Source: DASUBV01 sp035763085
GTDB taxonomy: Bacteria; Actinomycetota; Actinomycetes; Streptosporangiales; Streptosporangiaceae
DNA length: 15,557 nucleotides
NCBI GenBank assembly: GCA_035763085.1
Contig: DASUBV010000035.1
Location: 1-15,557, forward strand
Reading direction: 5' to 3'
Below the pieces are notes generated by a model that made no database searches, was not told the origin of the DNA, and saw only the letters and a program-made list of their open reading frames with translations. The position numbers and the translations under genes were made by a program. This document shows positions 1-7,156 of the stretch, in pieces (position 1 is the first letter of the stretch; each line of letters opens with the position of its first letter).

Positions 1-1
1 C

Positions 2-223
2 CTGGAGCGAGGCCGGCCCGTCCGGGTGGCCGAGCCCGGCCAGTTGCCGCGCTACTACGTCATCGTTGACCCGCGCACGGGCTGCGCGCTGGCCTCCGGC
101 GAGCGGCCGGATACCGCGCATGTGCAGCTGCCCGGCACTGACGGTGACGGCCCGCTGGTCGTCATCTTCACGAACGAGCCGCGGCCAGCTCCAGCAGCCG
201 CTCCGCCGTCCCCCGGTCAGTAA
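2..223 (+). CDS. C-terminal fragment of an unrecognised protein (5' end outside window)
   Basis: An open frame enters from the left edge with no stop and ends at TAA 221-223. About 73 residues are visible. The codons strongly prefer G or C in the third position until the last few, which supports real coding. The centre reads as a compact fold (PRYYVIVDPRTGCALASG, then LVVIFTNEP) and is followed by a Pro/Ala-rich tail. I do not recognise a family. A GTG at 26 could in principle start a 65-residue protein, but no ribosome binding site precedes it and the frame is open upstream, so a fragment of a longer gene is more likely. The tail overlaps the end of the convergent SorC-type gene by 56 bases. 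Confidence 0.5.
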   Translation: MERGRPVRVAEPGQLPRYYVIVDPRTGCALASGERPDTAHVQLPGTDGDGPLVVIFTNEPRPAPAAAPPSPGQ

Positions 224-1133
224 CCAGTGCGTGCACCCACGATCCCCGGAGTGCGGCGTGGATGGCGTCAGCCTTGCGCAGTCCGCCCGCCACCGCCACG
301 CACCGCCCGACGGCCTGCAGCTCGTCGAGGGTGATCCCGATGACGCGCTCGTCTAGCGCCGTGCGGACCGGCCGCCCGGCCGCGTCGAAAAAGCGCAGCG
401 AGATGTCGCCAACCGCGCCGGCTCGCTGCAGCTGGTCCAGCTCGGCCTGAGCGAAGACGTTGCCGCTGCTGGCCAGCAGCCGGGACGGCTCCAGCGCCCC
501 GATCCCTACCAGCGCGATGGTCAGCTTTGGGAACAGCGCCATGCCGCCGGCCACGAACGGGTCGTCGCGCATCGCCCGGGCGCTCTCGGCCGACCCGGCG
601 ATACCGGGGGTCGGGAGGGCCACGACCTCGCCGGCCACCAGCTCGGCCAGGTGGTGGGTCAGGCGGTTGGCGTGCAGCCGCGCCGACGGACTGCCCACCC
701 CGCCGAGCATCTGGACCACGCGGACTCCGGACAGCTTCGGGATCGGCCGCATCGCGTCCACCGTGGCCAGCAGGGAGGAGCTCCAGGATGAGATGCCGAT
801 GACATCGCCCGAGCGCAGCGTGGCCTCGACGTAGTACGCGGCGGCCGCACCCAGGTCGTGCAGCAGCTGCTCCTCGCCGCCGTCGGAGTCGACGACCAGG
901 GCCAGGTTCAGCCCGTAGGCCTGCTGCAGGGCCTCCTCCACTTCGGCCAGGATGCCCGGCGGGGCGGTCACCGTGATCTTGATGATGCCTTCCGCCTCGG
1001 CCCGCTTTAGCAGCCGGGACACGCGGGCCTGTGACAGATCCAGCCGGGCTGCGATCTCCGGCTGGCGCAGCCCTTCGGTGTGATACAGACGCGCTACGCG
1101 GACCATGAGCCGCAGCTCCTCGCGGGATGGCAT
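168..1133 (-). CDS. SorC/DeoR-family sugar-binding transcriptional regulator
   Basis: The protein has 321 residues, the usual SorC size. Residues about 5-45 form the helix-turn-helix (ARLYHTEGLRQPEIAARLDL, then SQARVSRLLKRAEAEGI). Residues about 60-321 form the SorC sugar-binding domain with the expected blocks VRVVQMLGGVG, LPTPGIAGS, ALVGIGAL and the C-terminal VAGGLRKADAIHAAL. Family members bind phosphorylated sugars or polyols as inducers and act as tetramers on catabolic operons. I chose the ATG at 1133 because AAAGGGGGG lies just upstream and the HTH follows at once. The frame is open to 1271, but the extra residues are not SorC-like. Its target is not evident here: the next genes on its strand encode an esterase, not a sugar pathway. 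Candidate operators lie upstream at 1200-1250. The ligand is unknown. Confidence 0.93.
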   Translation of the reverse strand: MPSREELRLMVRVARLYHTEGLRQPEIAARLDLSQARVSRLLKRAEAEGIIKITVTAPPGILAEVEEALQQAYGLNLALVVDSDGGEEQLLHDLGAAAAYYVEATLRSGDVIGISSWSSSLLATVDAMRPIPKLSGVRVVQMLGGVGSPSARLHANRLTHHLAELVAGEVVALPTPGIAGSAESARAMRDDPFVAGGMALFPKLTIALVGIGALEPSRLLASSGNVFAQAELDQLQRAGAVGDISLRFFDAAGRPVRTALDERVIGITLDELQAVGRCVAVAGGLRKADAIHAALRGSWVHALVTDRGTAERLLELAAARS

Positions 1134-1199
1134 GCCGCCCCCCTTTCGCTCAGTCCGATCATCATCCTGCTGCCTGACGCCCGCTCTTGACACGCCCCG

Positions 1200-1250
1200 G
1201 AATGTCACATTCGGCGAGCCGAGATGGTATTCACCCATGAATTTAGATTC
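1200..1250 (-). promoter_or_regulatory. Candidate operator cluster upstream of the SorC-type gene
   Basis: Three dyads lie in 51 bases. GAATGTCACATTC (1200-1212) is a perfect palindrome around one central base. ATTCA-CCCA-TGAAT (1229-1242) has perfect 5-bp arms. GAATTTAGATTC (1239-1250) shares the outer GAAT and ATTC. The region is AT-richer than its surroundings and lies 67-117 bases upstream of the chosen start. A possible -10 (TACCAT on minus) lies at about 1226-1231. Autoregulation by the SorC protein is inference. Confidence 0.45.
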
Positions 1251-1355
1251 CACGCCAGGCCGGCCTGTCACGCGAGGTGAGGGAGGGACGAGAGCTCGCT
1301 AGCGCCACCCGAGCGGGTCGTCGCCGCGGGCCAGCGCTGGCCTGCTGAACAGCGG

Positions 1356-1376
1356 GGCGGGCCCGGTGGGCCCGCC
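1356..1376 (-). terminator. GC-rich hairpin downstream of the carboxylesterase
   Basis: GGCGGGCCC (1356-1364), loop GGT, then GGGCCCGCC (1368-1376): a perfect 9-bp stem. It begins 25 bases after the esterase stop codon. There is no T-run on the minus side, as is common for actinobacterial hairpin terminators. On the plus strand only a short TCTT follows. Confidence 0.6.
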
Positions 1377-1400
1377 TCTTCGCCTGCTGCCGGGGAACGG

Positions 1401-3086
1401 CTACCCGGCAGGCTGGGCGTTCCAGAACGCGCACTGGTGCTCGGCGGCGAATGTGCTCGCCGGGATCGTGCGGCTGCGGTCGCCGGGACGCAGGGACATC
1501 AGCCGCCCGCTGGCGTACGACGGCCAGGCCGGCTGGCCCGCGGCCGTGGGCACCCCGAGCCGGGTGAAGGCGCCCCACCACTCCACCATCTGCCGCGACA
1601 GCTGCAGCTGGGCCGGGGTCAGCAGGTCATACAGCGAGTAGCCGTTGTCGAAGCTCGGCCACAGGTAGGCCAGTTCCATGGCGTGCCCCGCGCCCCACTG
1701 GTAGCCGGGCACACTGCGGTTGAGGCCCGGCGCGTGCCGGTCATCAAACTGGAAGAAGAATGTCGGGGACCGGCGGGCGAACGTGGCGGCCAGGTTCTGG
1801 GTCGGGCAGCCGCCGATCCCGGTCACGAAGCCGCTGTCGGTCCAGATCGCCCCGAGCGCGTACGCGGCGGTGTACGGGCTGGCGTAGGCGCTCCACGGGT
1901 AGTGCGCCAGCACGGCCGGCGCCTGCGCCCCGTACTGCTGGTCCACCTGCTGGACGTACTGCTGCTCGGTGTCGTAGGCGAAGCCCTGGGTGAAGGTCCG
2001 GCCCTCGTCGTGGTTGGTGCCCATCAGCAGCGGGACCTTCGCGTACCGGCCCTCGGCGACGGCGGTGGCCGGCGGCACCGGCAGCTCGGGGCCAGCCGAC
2101 GCGAACAGAGCCGAGTAGCTGGCGCTGGCCGTCAGCAGGGTCGCTTCCGGCAGGCCGCGCAGGCAGGACGCCGCGGCGGCCGCCGCCGGGCAGCCCGCCT
2201 GGGCAGCGAAGGCCAGCCCGGCGGACCGGGCGTCGGCCGGGGTGCGCGAGGCGCAGCTGCCGCTTTCCATGATCGCCCCGCTGAACAGCCCGCGGGCCAG
2301 CGGCGAGGTCATCAGCGCGCACACCGACCAGCCGCCGGCCGACTCCCCGGCGATGGTGACCCGGTCCGGGTCGCCGCCGAACGCCGCGATGTTGCGGTGC
2401 ACCCAGCGCAGCGCGGCCTCCTGGTCGAGCAGGCCGAAGTTGCCGTTCGCCGTGAGCGGCGAGTGGCTCAGGCCGGGAACATCCAGGAAGCCGAACACGC
2501 CGAGCCGGTAGTTGATCGACACCACGATGATGTGGTCGTCGTTCACGATCAGCGCGCCGTCGTGCTGGTCCCCGGCGCCGGTGGTCAGCCCGCCGCCGTG
2601 AATCATGAACAGCACCGGCAGCCCGTGCCCGTGCCCGCGGCCGCGCGGTGCGGCCGCAGGATCTGAGCCCGCCGGGGCGAAGACGTTCAGGAACAGGCAG
2701 TCCTCGGTGTCCGCGCGCGGGCCGTTGCCGCTGGGTAGCTGCGGGCAGCGGTTGCCGTAGCTGGTGGCGGGCCGGACGCCCCGCCACGGGCGGGCCGGCT
2801 GCGGCGCCTGCCAGCGCAGCGCCCCGACCGGCGGGGCGGCGTACCGGACGCCGAGGAACTGGCTGATGCCCTCGGCGTACTTGCCCTGCAGTTGCCCGTC
2901 CCGGGTGCGGACGATGGGGCCGGCCGGGGTCGTGCTCGCCGTGAGCCGCGCGGCTGCGGCCGGGGGAGCGGGGGCTAAGCGCGGCGCGGTGAAGGCCGCC
3001 GTCAGCGGGAGCACCGCGGCGAGTGCCGCGATGGCTGGCAGTCTCCGCCACCTCGCTGACCGGGAGCCGCCTGATGTCGCATGCAT
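1401..3086 (-). CDS. Secreted type-B carboxylesterase (alpha/beta hydrolase)
   Basis: The 561-residue protein hydrolyses carboxylic esters, probably outside the membrane. Residues 1-46 look like an export signal: Arg-rich start (SRSARWRR), hydrophobic stretch (AIAALAAVLPLTAAF), then an Ala/Pro cleavage region. The type-B signature EDCLFLNVFAP is at 128-138, the oxyanion-hole HGGG at 163-166, and the nucleophile elbow GESAGG has Ser249. The triad completes with Glu361 (GTNHDEG) and His468 (GAGHAMELAYLW). Cys114 and Cys130 fit the family's conserved disulfide. The ATG at 3086 has GGAGGT nine bases upstream and begins the signal peptide. Upstream in-frame starts would only add residues in front of it. 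The gene stands alone between hairpin 1356-1376 and an AT-rich promoter zone near 3205-3230. The substrate cannot be read from sequence. Confidence 0.95.
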   Translation of the reverse strand: MHATSGGSRSARWRRLPAIAALAAVLPLTAAFTAPRLAPAPPAAAARLTASTTPAGPIVRTRDGQLQGKYAEGISQFLGVRYAAPPVGALRWQAPQPARPWRGVRPATSYGNRCPQLPSGNGPRADTEDCLFLNVFAPAGSDPAAAPRGRGHGHGLPVLFMIHGGGLTTGAGDQHDGALIVNDDHIIVVSINYRLGVFGFLDVPGLSHSPLTANGNFGLLDQEAALRWVHRNIAAFGGDPDRVTIAGESAGGWSVCALMTSPLARGLFSGAIMESGSCASRTPADARSAGLAFAAQAGCPAAAAAASCLRGLPEATLLTASASYSALFASAGPELPVPPATAVAEGRYAKVPLLMGTNHDEGRTFTQGFAYDTEQQYVQQVDQQYGAQAPAVLAHYPWSAYASPYTAAYALGAIWTDSGFVTGIGGCPTQNLAATFARRSPTFFFQFDDRHAPGLNRSVPGYQWGAGHAMELAYLWPSFDNGYSLYDLLTPAQLQLSRQMVEWWGAFTRLGVPTAAGQPAWPSYASGRLMSLRPGDRSRTIPASTFAAEHQCAFWNAQPAG

Positions 3087-3204
3087 GCCGGACCCACCTC
3101 CACGGGCTGCTGTCGGCGCGGCCCGGCCCGGGCAGCTGCGAAACAGGCCCGGCAGGGACATCGCGCACGGTGCCATTGACGACCGTATGTCCGATCCGCC
3201 CGAG

Positions 3205-3230
3205 AAGAAATAAACGAAATGTCAATATCG
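3205..3230 (-). promoter_or_regulatory. AT-rich probable promoter zone of the carboxylesterase
   Basis: A short AT-rich island in GC-rich DNA. On minus it contains TTGACA (3225 to 3220), a perfect -35 box, followed by TTTCGTTTATTTCTTCT. No convincing -10 lies at the usual 16-18 base spacing, so the boxes may belong to another sigma factor. The leader to the start at 3086 would be about 100 bases. Confidence 0.3.
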
Positions 3231-3357
3231 TCGCGGCCCGGCTGATCAGGACTGCGACTACGGGGTAGCTCACGGCGAACTGAGCGGCGGGCAGGTGCTG
3301 ACAGGATGAGCTGAGCCCGTGGAATGGATGCCGGTGAAGAGCGCTGCCGGGACCTCG

Positions 3358-3846
3358 CTACTGCGGCGCTGGGCTGCCCGCCATGGCCTTCAGGCGGTCA
3401 CGCGCGGTGGACGACTCCGACAGCGGGACCAGACGGCCGGCCTTGCCCAGGCCGAATGGCCGCATGTTGCCATAGATCGCCTCGTACTCGCCCGCCCGGA
3501 CCAGGTACGTCTCATGCCAGATTCCGGTCCGGCCGCTCGTCCCGACCCGGTGCCAGTAACGGCGCCACACCGCCAGGTGCGGGTCGCTGGCGTCCCTGGC
3601 GAACGCTTCCAGGTGAGCGAACGACCGCCAGTACTGGACGATCGTCGTCAGGCCCATCTCGTAGCTGAGCAGCCCCTTCTCCGGATGCGCCACGAGGTAG
3701 TCCAGCATGTGCTTCATGCCGCGCCGCCCGCCGAGGTCCAGGAAGCTGCGCAGTGGCCGGAACTTGTCCAGGCGCGCCCCGATGAGGAACACCACGAAGT
3801 CCCCGTCGATTTCGGCGGTCATCCGCCGCCCGGCTATCTGCCCCAT
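3358..3846 (-). CDS. DUF4188 / af470-like monooxygenase domain protein
   Basis: The protein has about 162 residues and matches the DUF4188 (Monooxygenase_af470-like) pattern from end to end: RMTAEIDGDFVVFLIGARL near the start, then ...MLDYLVAHPEKGLLSYEMG, the central QYWRSFAHLEAFARD, and YWHRVGTSGRTGIWHETYLV. Members are small ferredoxin-like alpha/beta-barrel proteins. The name comes from a fungal fumagillin-pathway enzyme, and no bacterial reaction is established that I can name. Two starts are possible: GTG at 3855 or ATG at 3846. GTGGGG lies just before the ATG at suitable spacing, so I take the ATG. The macro-domain gene ends 119 bases upstream on the same strand, so co-transcription is possible. 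A short dyad GTTTA (3863-3867)/TAAAC (3876-3880) could instead mark a separate promoter. Confidence 0.85.
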   Translation of the reverse strand: MGQIAGRRMTAEIDGDFVVFLIGARLDKFRPLRSFLDLGGRRGMKHMLDYLVAHPEKGLLSYEMGLTTIVQYWRSFAHLEAFARDASDPHLAVWRRYWHRVGTSGRTGIWHETYLVRAGEYEAIYGNMRPFGLGKAGRLVPLSESSTARDRLKAMAGSPAPQ

Positions 3847-3965
3847 CAGCCCCACCCCCAGGGTTTACATCAGCCTAAACGGGCCTGCGGAGCCAGGACC
3901 AGGACGGATAGCTCAGGCAGCCCCGGTGCAGGCAGGCGCTGCGGAGGCAGGCGCGCTTGCCAGCT

Positions 3966-4490
3966 TCAGCCTTCCGCCGCACCCAGGGCAGCCTGGAGCA
4001 GGGCATGGGCGGACCGGTCGAAGGCCACCAGGCGAACGCGCTCGACCGCGGTCGGAGTGGACCTGATGGTCGCCACGGCGATCTGCGCGGCCAGGCCGGC
4101 GGGGAACCCGTAGATGCCCGTGGAGATGGCCGGGAACGCGACGCTGCGCGCCCCCAGCTCGTCGGCGACGGCCAGGCTGCGCCGGTAGCAGGAGGCCAGC
4201 ACCTCCGCCTCGTCCCGGTCGCCGCCGTGCCAGACCGGGCCGACGGTGTGGATGACATGCCGGATCCCCGGCTCCAGCCTGAAGGCCGGCGTGGCCATCG
4301 CGTTGCCCGGGCGGCACGGCGCGATCGCGGCGCCGGCCTCGGCCAGCCGCGGCCCGGCTGCCCAGTGGATGGCCCCGTCCACCCCGCCGCCGCCGCGCAG
4401 GGACTGATTCGCCGCGTTGACGATGGCATCCACCTGCTCTGCGGTGATGTCACCCAGCACGACCTCAATCGCCACCATGGGCCCGATCAT
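3966..4490 (-). CDS. Macro-domain protein, probable O-acetyl-ADP-ribose deacetylase (YmdB-like)
   Basis: The 174-residue protein is a single macro domain, close to YmdB in length. Diagnostic blocks are GDITAEQVDAIVNAANQSL followed by the glycine run RGGGGVDGAIH (ADP-ribose pocket), the phosphate loop PAISTGIYGFP at about residues 120-130, and VIHTVGPVWHGG. The AIVNAAN Asn and the GGGGVDGAI Asp are the residues used by MacroD/YmdB enzymes to hydrolyse O-acetyl-ADP-ribose or mono-ADP-ribosyl esters. Activity is therefore likely, in the cytosol. The start may be ATG 4490 or ATG 4478 (MVAIEVVLGDIT), and neither has a strong ribosome binding site. It lies 70 bases behind the FAD reductase on the same strand and could be its downstream partner. 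No ADP-ribosyltransferase is visible in the window. Confidence 0.92.
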   Translation of the reverse strand: MIGPMVAIEVVLGDITAEQVDAIVNAANQSLRGGGGVDGAIHWAAGPRLAEAGAAIAPCRPGNAMATPAFRLEPGIRHVIHTVGPVWHGGDRDEAEVLASCYRRSLAVADELGARSVAFPAISTGIYGFPAGLAAQIAVATIRSTPTAVERVRLVAFDRSAHALLQAALGAAEG

Positions 4491-4560
4491 GCCATCGCGG
4501 CCAGGGCCGGCGCCGCGCCAGCTCGTTCCGGCTGGCTTTCTGGCGGCCGGACGGGCGGGA

Positions 4561-5799
4561 TCAGCTGCCCGCCTCGGCCTCCAGGGGGGTGTCCGGGTCG
4601 CTCAGGGCGGCGGCGCTGACGGGCTTACGGGAGCGCACCAGGGCCTGGATGGCGTCGGTGACGTCCCATACGTTGACGTTCATGCCGGCCAGCACCCGGC
4701 CGTCACGCCCGAGCCAGAACGCCACGAACTCGCGCCCGGCGACGTCGCCGCGGAACACGACCTTGTCGTACTCGCCGGGCATGGCGTAGCCGGAGTACTC
4801 CATGCCCAGGTCGTACTGGTCGGTGTAGAAGTAGGGCACCCGGTCGTAGGAGACGGGCTGGCCGAGCATGGCACGGGCAGCGGCCTGCGGCTGGTGCAGG
4901 GCGTTGGCCCAGTGCTCGACCCGGATGTGGAAGCCCAGCAGCGGATGGAATGCGCTGGCCACGTCGCCGGCCGCGTAGATGTCGGGGTCGTCGGTGCGCA
5001 GCTGCTCATCGACCCGGATGCCGTTGTCGACCGCCAGGTGGGCGGCGGCGGCGATCTGGCTGTTCGGGGTGATCCCGACGCCCGCGATGATGGTGTCGGC
5101 CGGGATGCGGGTGCCGTCCGCCAGCTGGACACCGTCGGCCGTGCCGTCGTGGCCGCTGATCTCGGCGACCTGCACGCCGCAGCGCAGGTCCACGCCGTGC
5201 TCGCGGTGCAGGTCGGCGAAGACCTTCGCGACCTCGGGACCGAGCACCCGCAGCAGCGGCTGATCGGCAGCCTCCAGCACCGTCACCTGAGCCCCGGCGG
5301 CCCGCGCGGCGGCGGCCGTCTCCAGGCCGATCCAGCCGCCGCCGATGACCACGACCTGCGCGCCGTCCCGCAGCCCGGTCTTGATCCGCTCGCTGTCGGA
5401 CACGGTTCGCAGGGTCAGCACGCCGTCCAGGGTGGCGCCGGGCACCGGAAGCCGCCGCGGCGAGGACCCGGTGGCCAGCAGCAGCTTGGCGTAGTCGACA
5501 TGGCTGCCGTCCGCCAGGGTGACCAGGTGCTCGGCGCGGTCGATGCTGGTCACGGCAGATCCCAGCCGCAGGTCGATGTTGTTCTCGGCGTACCAGCTCT
5601 GCGGGTGGACGAAGATGGAGTCCCGCTCGGCCTTGCCCAGCAGGTAGTCCTTGGACAGCGGCGGGCGCTCGTAGGGCAGCTCGGTTTCCGCGCCGATCAG
5701 CACCACCGGGCCCTCGAACCCTGCCTCGCGCAGGGCCTGGGCCGCCTTGGCGGCGCCGAGGCCGCCGCCGGCGATGACAAAGTTTCCGTCTGAGGTCAT
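4561..5799 (-). CDS. FAD-dependent NAD(P)H:ferredoxin reductase (rhodocoxin/putidaredoxin reductase type)
   Basis: The 412-residue protein passes electrons from NAD(P)H through FAD to a small iron-sulfur protein. The first dinucleotide motif is GGGLGAAKAA (11-20). YERPPLSK (43-50) is typical of this subfamily. The ATGSSPR motif follows at 109-115, the NAD(P) Rossmann motif VIGGGWIGLE at 151-160, and the FAD-closing DIYAAGDVA at 273-281. The C-terminal ~90 residues match the Reductase_C domain of BphA4/ThcD enzymes. The ATG at 5799 is preceded by GAGGAG at seven bases, so the start is secure. No ferredoxin or P450 partner is in the window, so the acceptor is unknown. Upstream, 129 bases including a 15-bp tandem repeat separate it from transaldolase. 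Downstream lies the macro-domain gene. Confidence 0.95.
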   Translation of the reverse strand: MTSDGNFVIAGGGLGAAKAAQALREAGFEGPVVLIGAETELPYERPPLSKDYLLGKAERDSIFVHPQSWYAENNIDLRLGSAVTSIDRAEHLVTLADGSHVDYAKLLLATGSSPRRLPVPGATLDGVLTLRTVSDSERIKTGLRDGAQVVVIGGGWIGLETAAAARAAGAQVTVLEAADQPLLRVLGPEVAKVFADLHREHGVDLRCGVQVAEISGHDGTADGVQLADGTRIPADTIIAGVGITPNSQIAAAAHLAVDNGIRVDEQLRTDDPDIYAAGDVASAFHPLLGFHIRVEHWANALHQPQAAARAMLGQPVSYDRVPYFYTDQYDLGMEYSGYAMPGEYDKVVFRGDVAGREFVAFWLGRDGRVLAGMNVNVWDVTDAIQALVRSRKPVSAAALSDPDTPLEAEAGS

Positions 5800-5832
5800 G
5801 AGTCCGCTCCTCTGCGCTGGGGATGGCTGTGG

Positions 5833-5936
5833 CCGGTGGTCGCCGGGCCGGTGGTTACTGGGCTCGTGGGTGCCGGGTTCGTGGCGGCCGGCCCGGTGGT
5901 TACCGGGCCGGTGGTTGCTGGGACGTGGTTACTGGG
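5833..5936. repeat. 15-bp tandem repeat, seven copies, between transaldolase and reductase
   Basis: Successive 15-base units begin at 5833, 5848, 5863, 5878, 5893 and 5908, with a shorter last unit at 5923. The consensus is close to CCGGTGGTTACCGGG; units at 5848, 5893 and 5908 are nearly identical. The transaldolase stop codon (5929-5931) lies inside the last unit. On minus, the frame +1 relative to transaldolase reads the array as P-x-T-T-G-like pentapeptides and runs to a TGA that overlaps the reductase ATG. Confidence 0.85.
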
Positions 5937-7062
5937 ACCGCAGGGTGGTGGCCAGGCGCTCGCCGAGCTGCGCCCATGCGCCGTCGAACTTGGCGACGCC
6001 CTCGTCCTCGAGGTGCTGCACGACGTCGTCGTAGTCGATGCCGATCTCGGCCAGCTGGTCCAGGACCTCCTGGGCGTCGGCGTACCGGCCGCGCACCGAG
6101 TCGGCCGGCACCTCGCCCTGGTCGGCGACCAGGCGCAGCGTGGCCTCGGGCATGGTGTTGACCACCCCGGGCGCGACAAGCTCGGTGACATACCGGGTGC
6201 CGGGGTAGGCCGGGTCCTTGACCGAGGTCGAGGCCCACAGCGGCCGCTGCGGCCGGGCGCCGGCGTCGCGCAGGGCCTGCCACCGCGGCGAGCTGAAGAC
6301 CTCCTCGTAGTGCTGGTAGGCGAGCCGGGCGTTGGCGATGGCGGCGCGCCCGCGCAGGGCCGCCGCCTGGCTGGTCCCGATCTTGTCCAGCCGGCTGTCG
6401 ACCTCGGTGTCGACCCGGGAGACGAAGAACGAGGCCACCGAGGCGATCTGGGACAGGTCATGCCCGGCCTGCCGGGCGCGCTCCATGCCGTCCAGGAACG
6501 CTTCCATCACCTCGCCGTAGCGGCGCAGCGAGAAGATCAGCGTGACGTTGATGCTGATGCCCTCGGCCAGGCAGGCGGCGATGGCGGGCAGGCCCTGCCG
6601 GGCTGCCGGGATCTTGATGAACAGGTTGGGCCGGTCCACCATCCACCACAGGGCGCGCGCCTCGGCGATGGTGGCGTCGGTGTCGTGGGCGAGCCGCGGG
6701 TCGACCTCGATCGACACCCGCCCGTCCACGCCGTTGCTCGCCTCATACGCCGGGCGCAGCACGTCACAGGCCCAGCGCACGTCGAAGGTAGTCAGGGCGC
6801 GCAGCGCCTCAGGGACGCTGACGCCGCGCTCGGCCAGGTCGGCGAGCTGCCCGGCGTAGGCGCTGTCGCTCCCGGAACTGTCGTGGCCGGGACCGCCGCC
6901 GGCGATGGCGGCCGCGAAGATACTGGGGTTGGTGGTGACGCCGGTCACGTGGTCACGGTCGGACAGCTCGGCGAGGCTGCCCGAGACGAGCCGGTTCCGG
7001 CTCAGGTCGTCGAGCCAGATCGAGACTCCGGCCTGGGTCAGTGCTGCAAGCGGGTCAGTCAT
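5929..7062 (-). CDS. tal: Transaldolase
   Basis: The 377-residue enzyme moves dihydroxyacetone units between sugar phosphates in the non-oxidative pentose phosphate pathway. The length fits the long actinobacterial type. Signature 1, GVTTNPSIF, is at 41-49, with Asp18 (WLDDLSR) in front as the expected acid. The Schiff-base lysine is Lys150 in NLFIKIPAARQGLPAI. Later blocks INVTLIFSL and LWASTSVKDPAYPGTRYV are also family-typical. The residue four after the lysine is Ala154, where I would expect Thr or Ser. Start ATG 7062 has GAGGGGAG about nine bases upstream. It is not next to transketolase or zwf, as is usual in actinomycetes, but 94 bases behind folE. The 3' end runs into the 15-bp repeat. 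Confidence 0.95.
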   Translation of the reverse strand: MTDPLAALTQAGVSIWLDDLSRNRLVSGSLAELSDRDHVTGVTTNPSIFAAAIAGGGPGHDSSGSDSAYAGQLADLAERGVSVPEALRALTTFDVRWACDVLRPAYEASNGVDGRVSIEVDPRLAHDTDATIAEARALWWMVDRPNLFIKIPAARQGLPAIAACLAEGISINVTLIFSLRRYGEVMEAFLDGMERARQAGHDLSQIASVASFFVSRVDTEVDSRLDKIGTSQAAALRGRAAIANARLAYQHYEEVFSSPRWQALRDAGARPQRPLWASTSVKDPAYPGTRYVTELVAPGVVNTMPEATLRLVADQGEVPADSVRGRYADAQEVLDQLAEIGIDYDDVVQHLEDEGVAKFDGAWAQLGERLATTLRSQ

Positions 7063-7156
7063 GGTGTTGGTCTCCCCTCAGGCCCCTTGGTTGTCTGCTG
7101 TTGCGTCCTGGCCGGTGCGCTGGTTGCCGGGCGCGCGGTCCGGTGCGCGGCTCTGG

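Noticed and set aside
1744..3273. 509-codon alternative frame on minus within the carboxylesterase
   Set aside because: It is the same-strand shifted frame of the esterase, Arg/Pro/Ala-rich with no domain.
3319..4113. 264-codon open frame on plus
   Set aside because: It overlaps the DUF4188 and macro-domain genes antisense. Both of those have clear family motifs.
4417..5793. 458-codon open frame on plus opposite the FAD reductase
   Set aside because: It mirrors the real gene because high G/C at third positions removes stops on the opposite strand. The product is low in complexity and has no domain, while the minus frame has a full set of motifs and a strong ribosome site.
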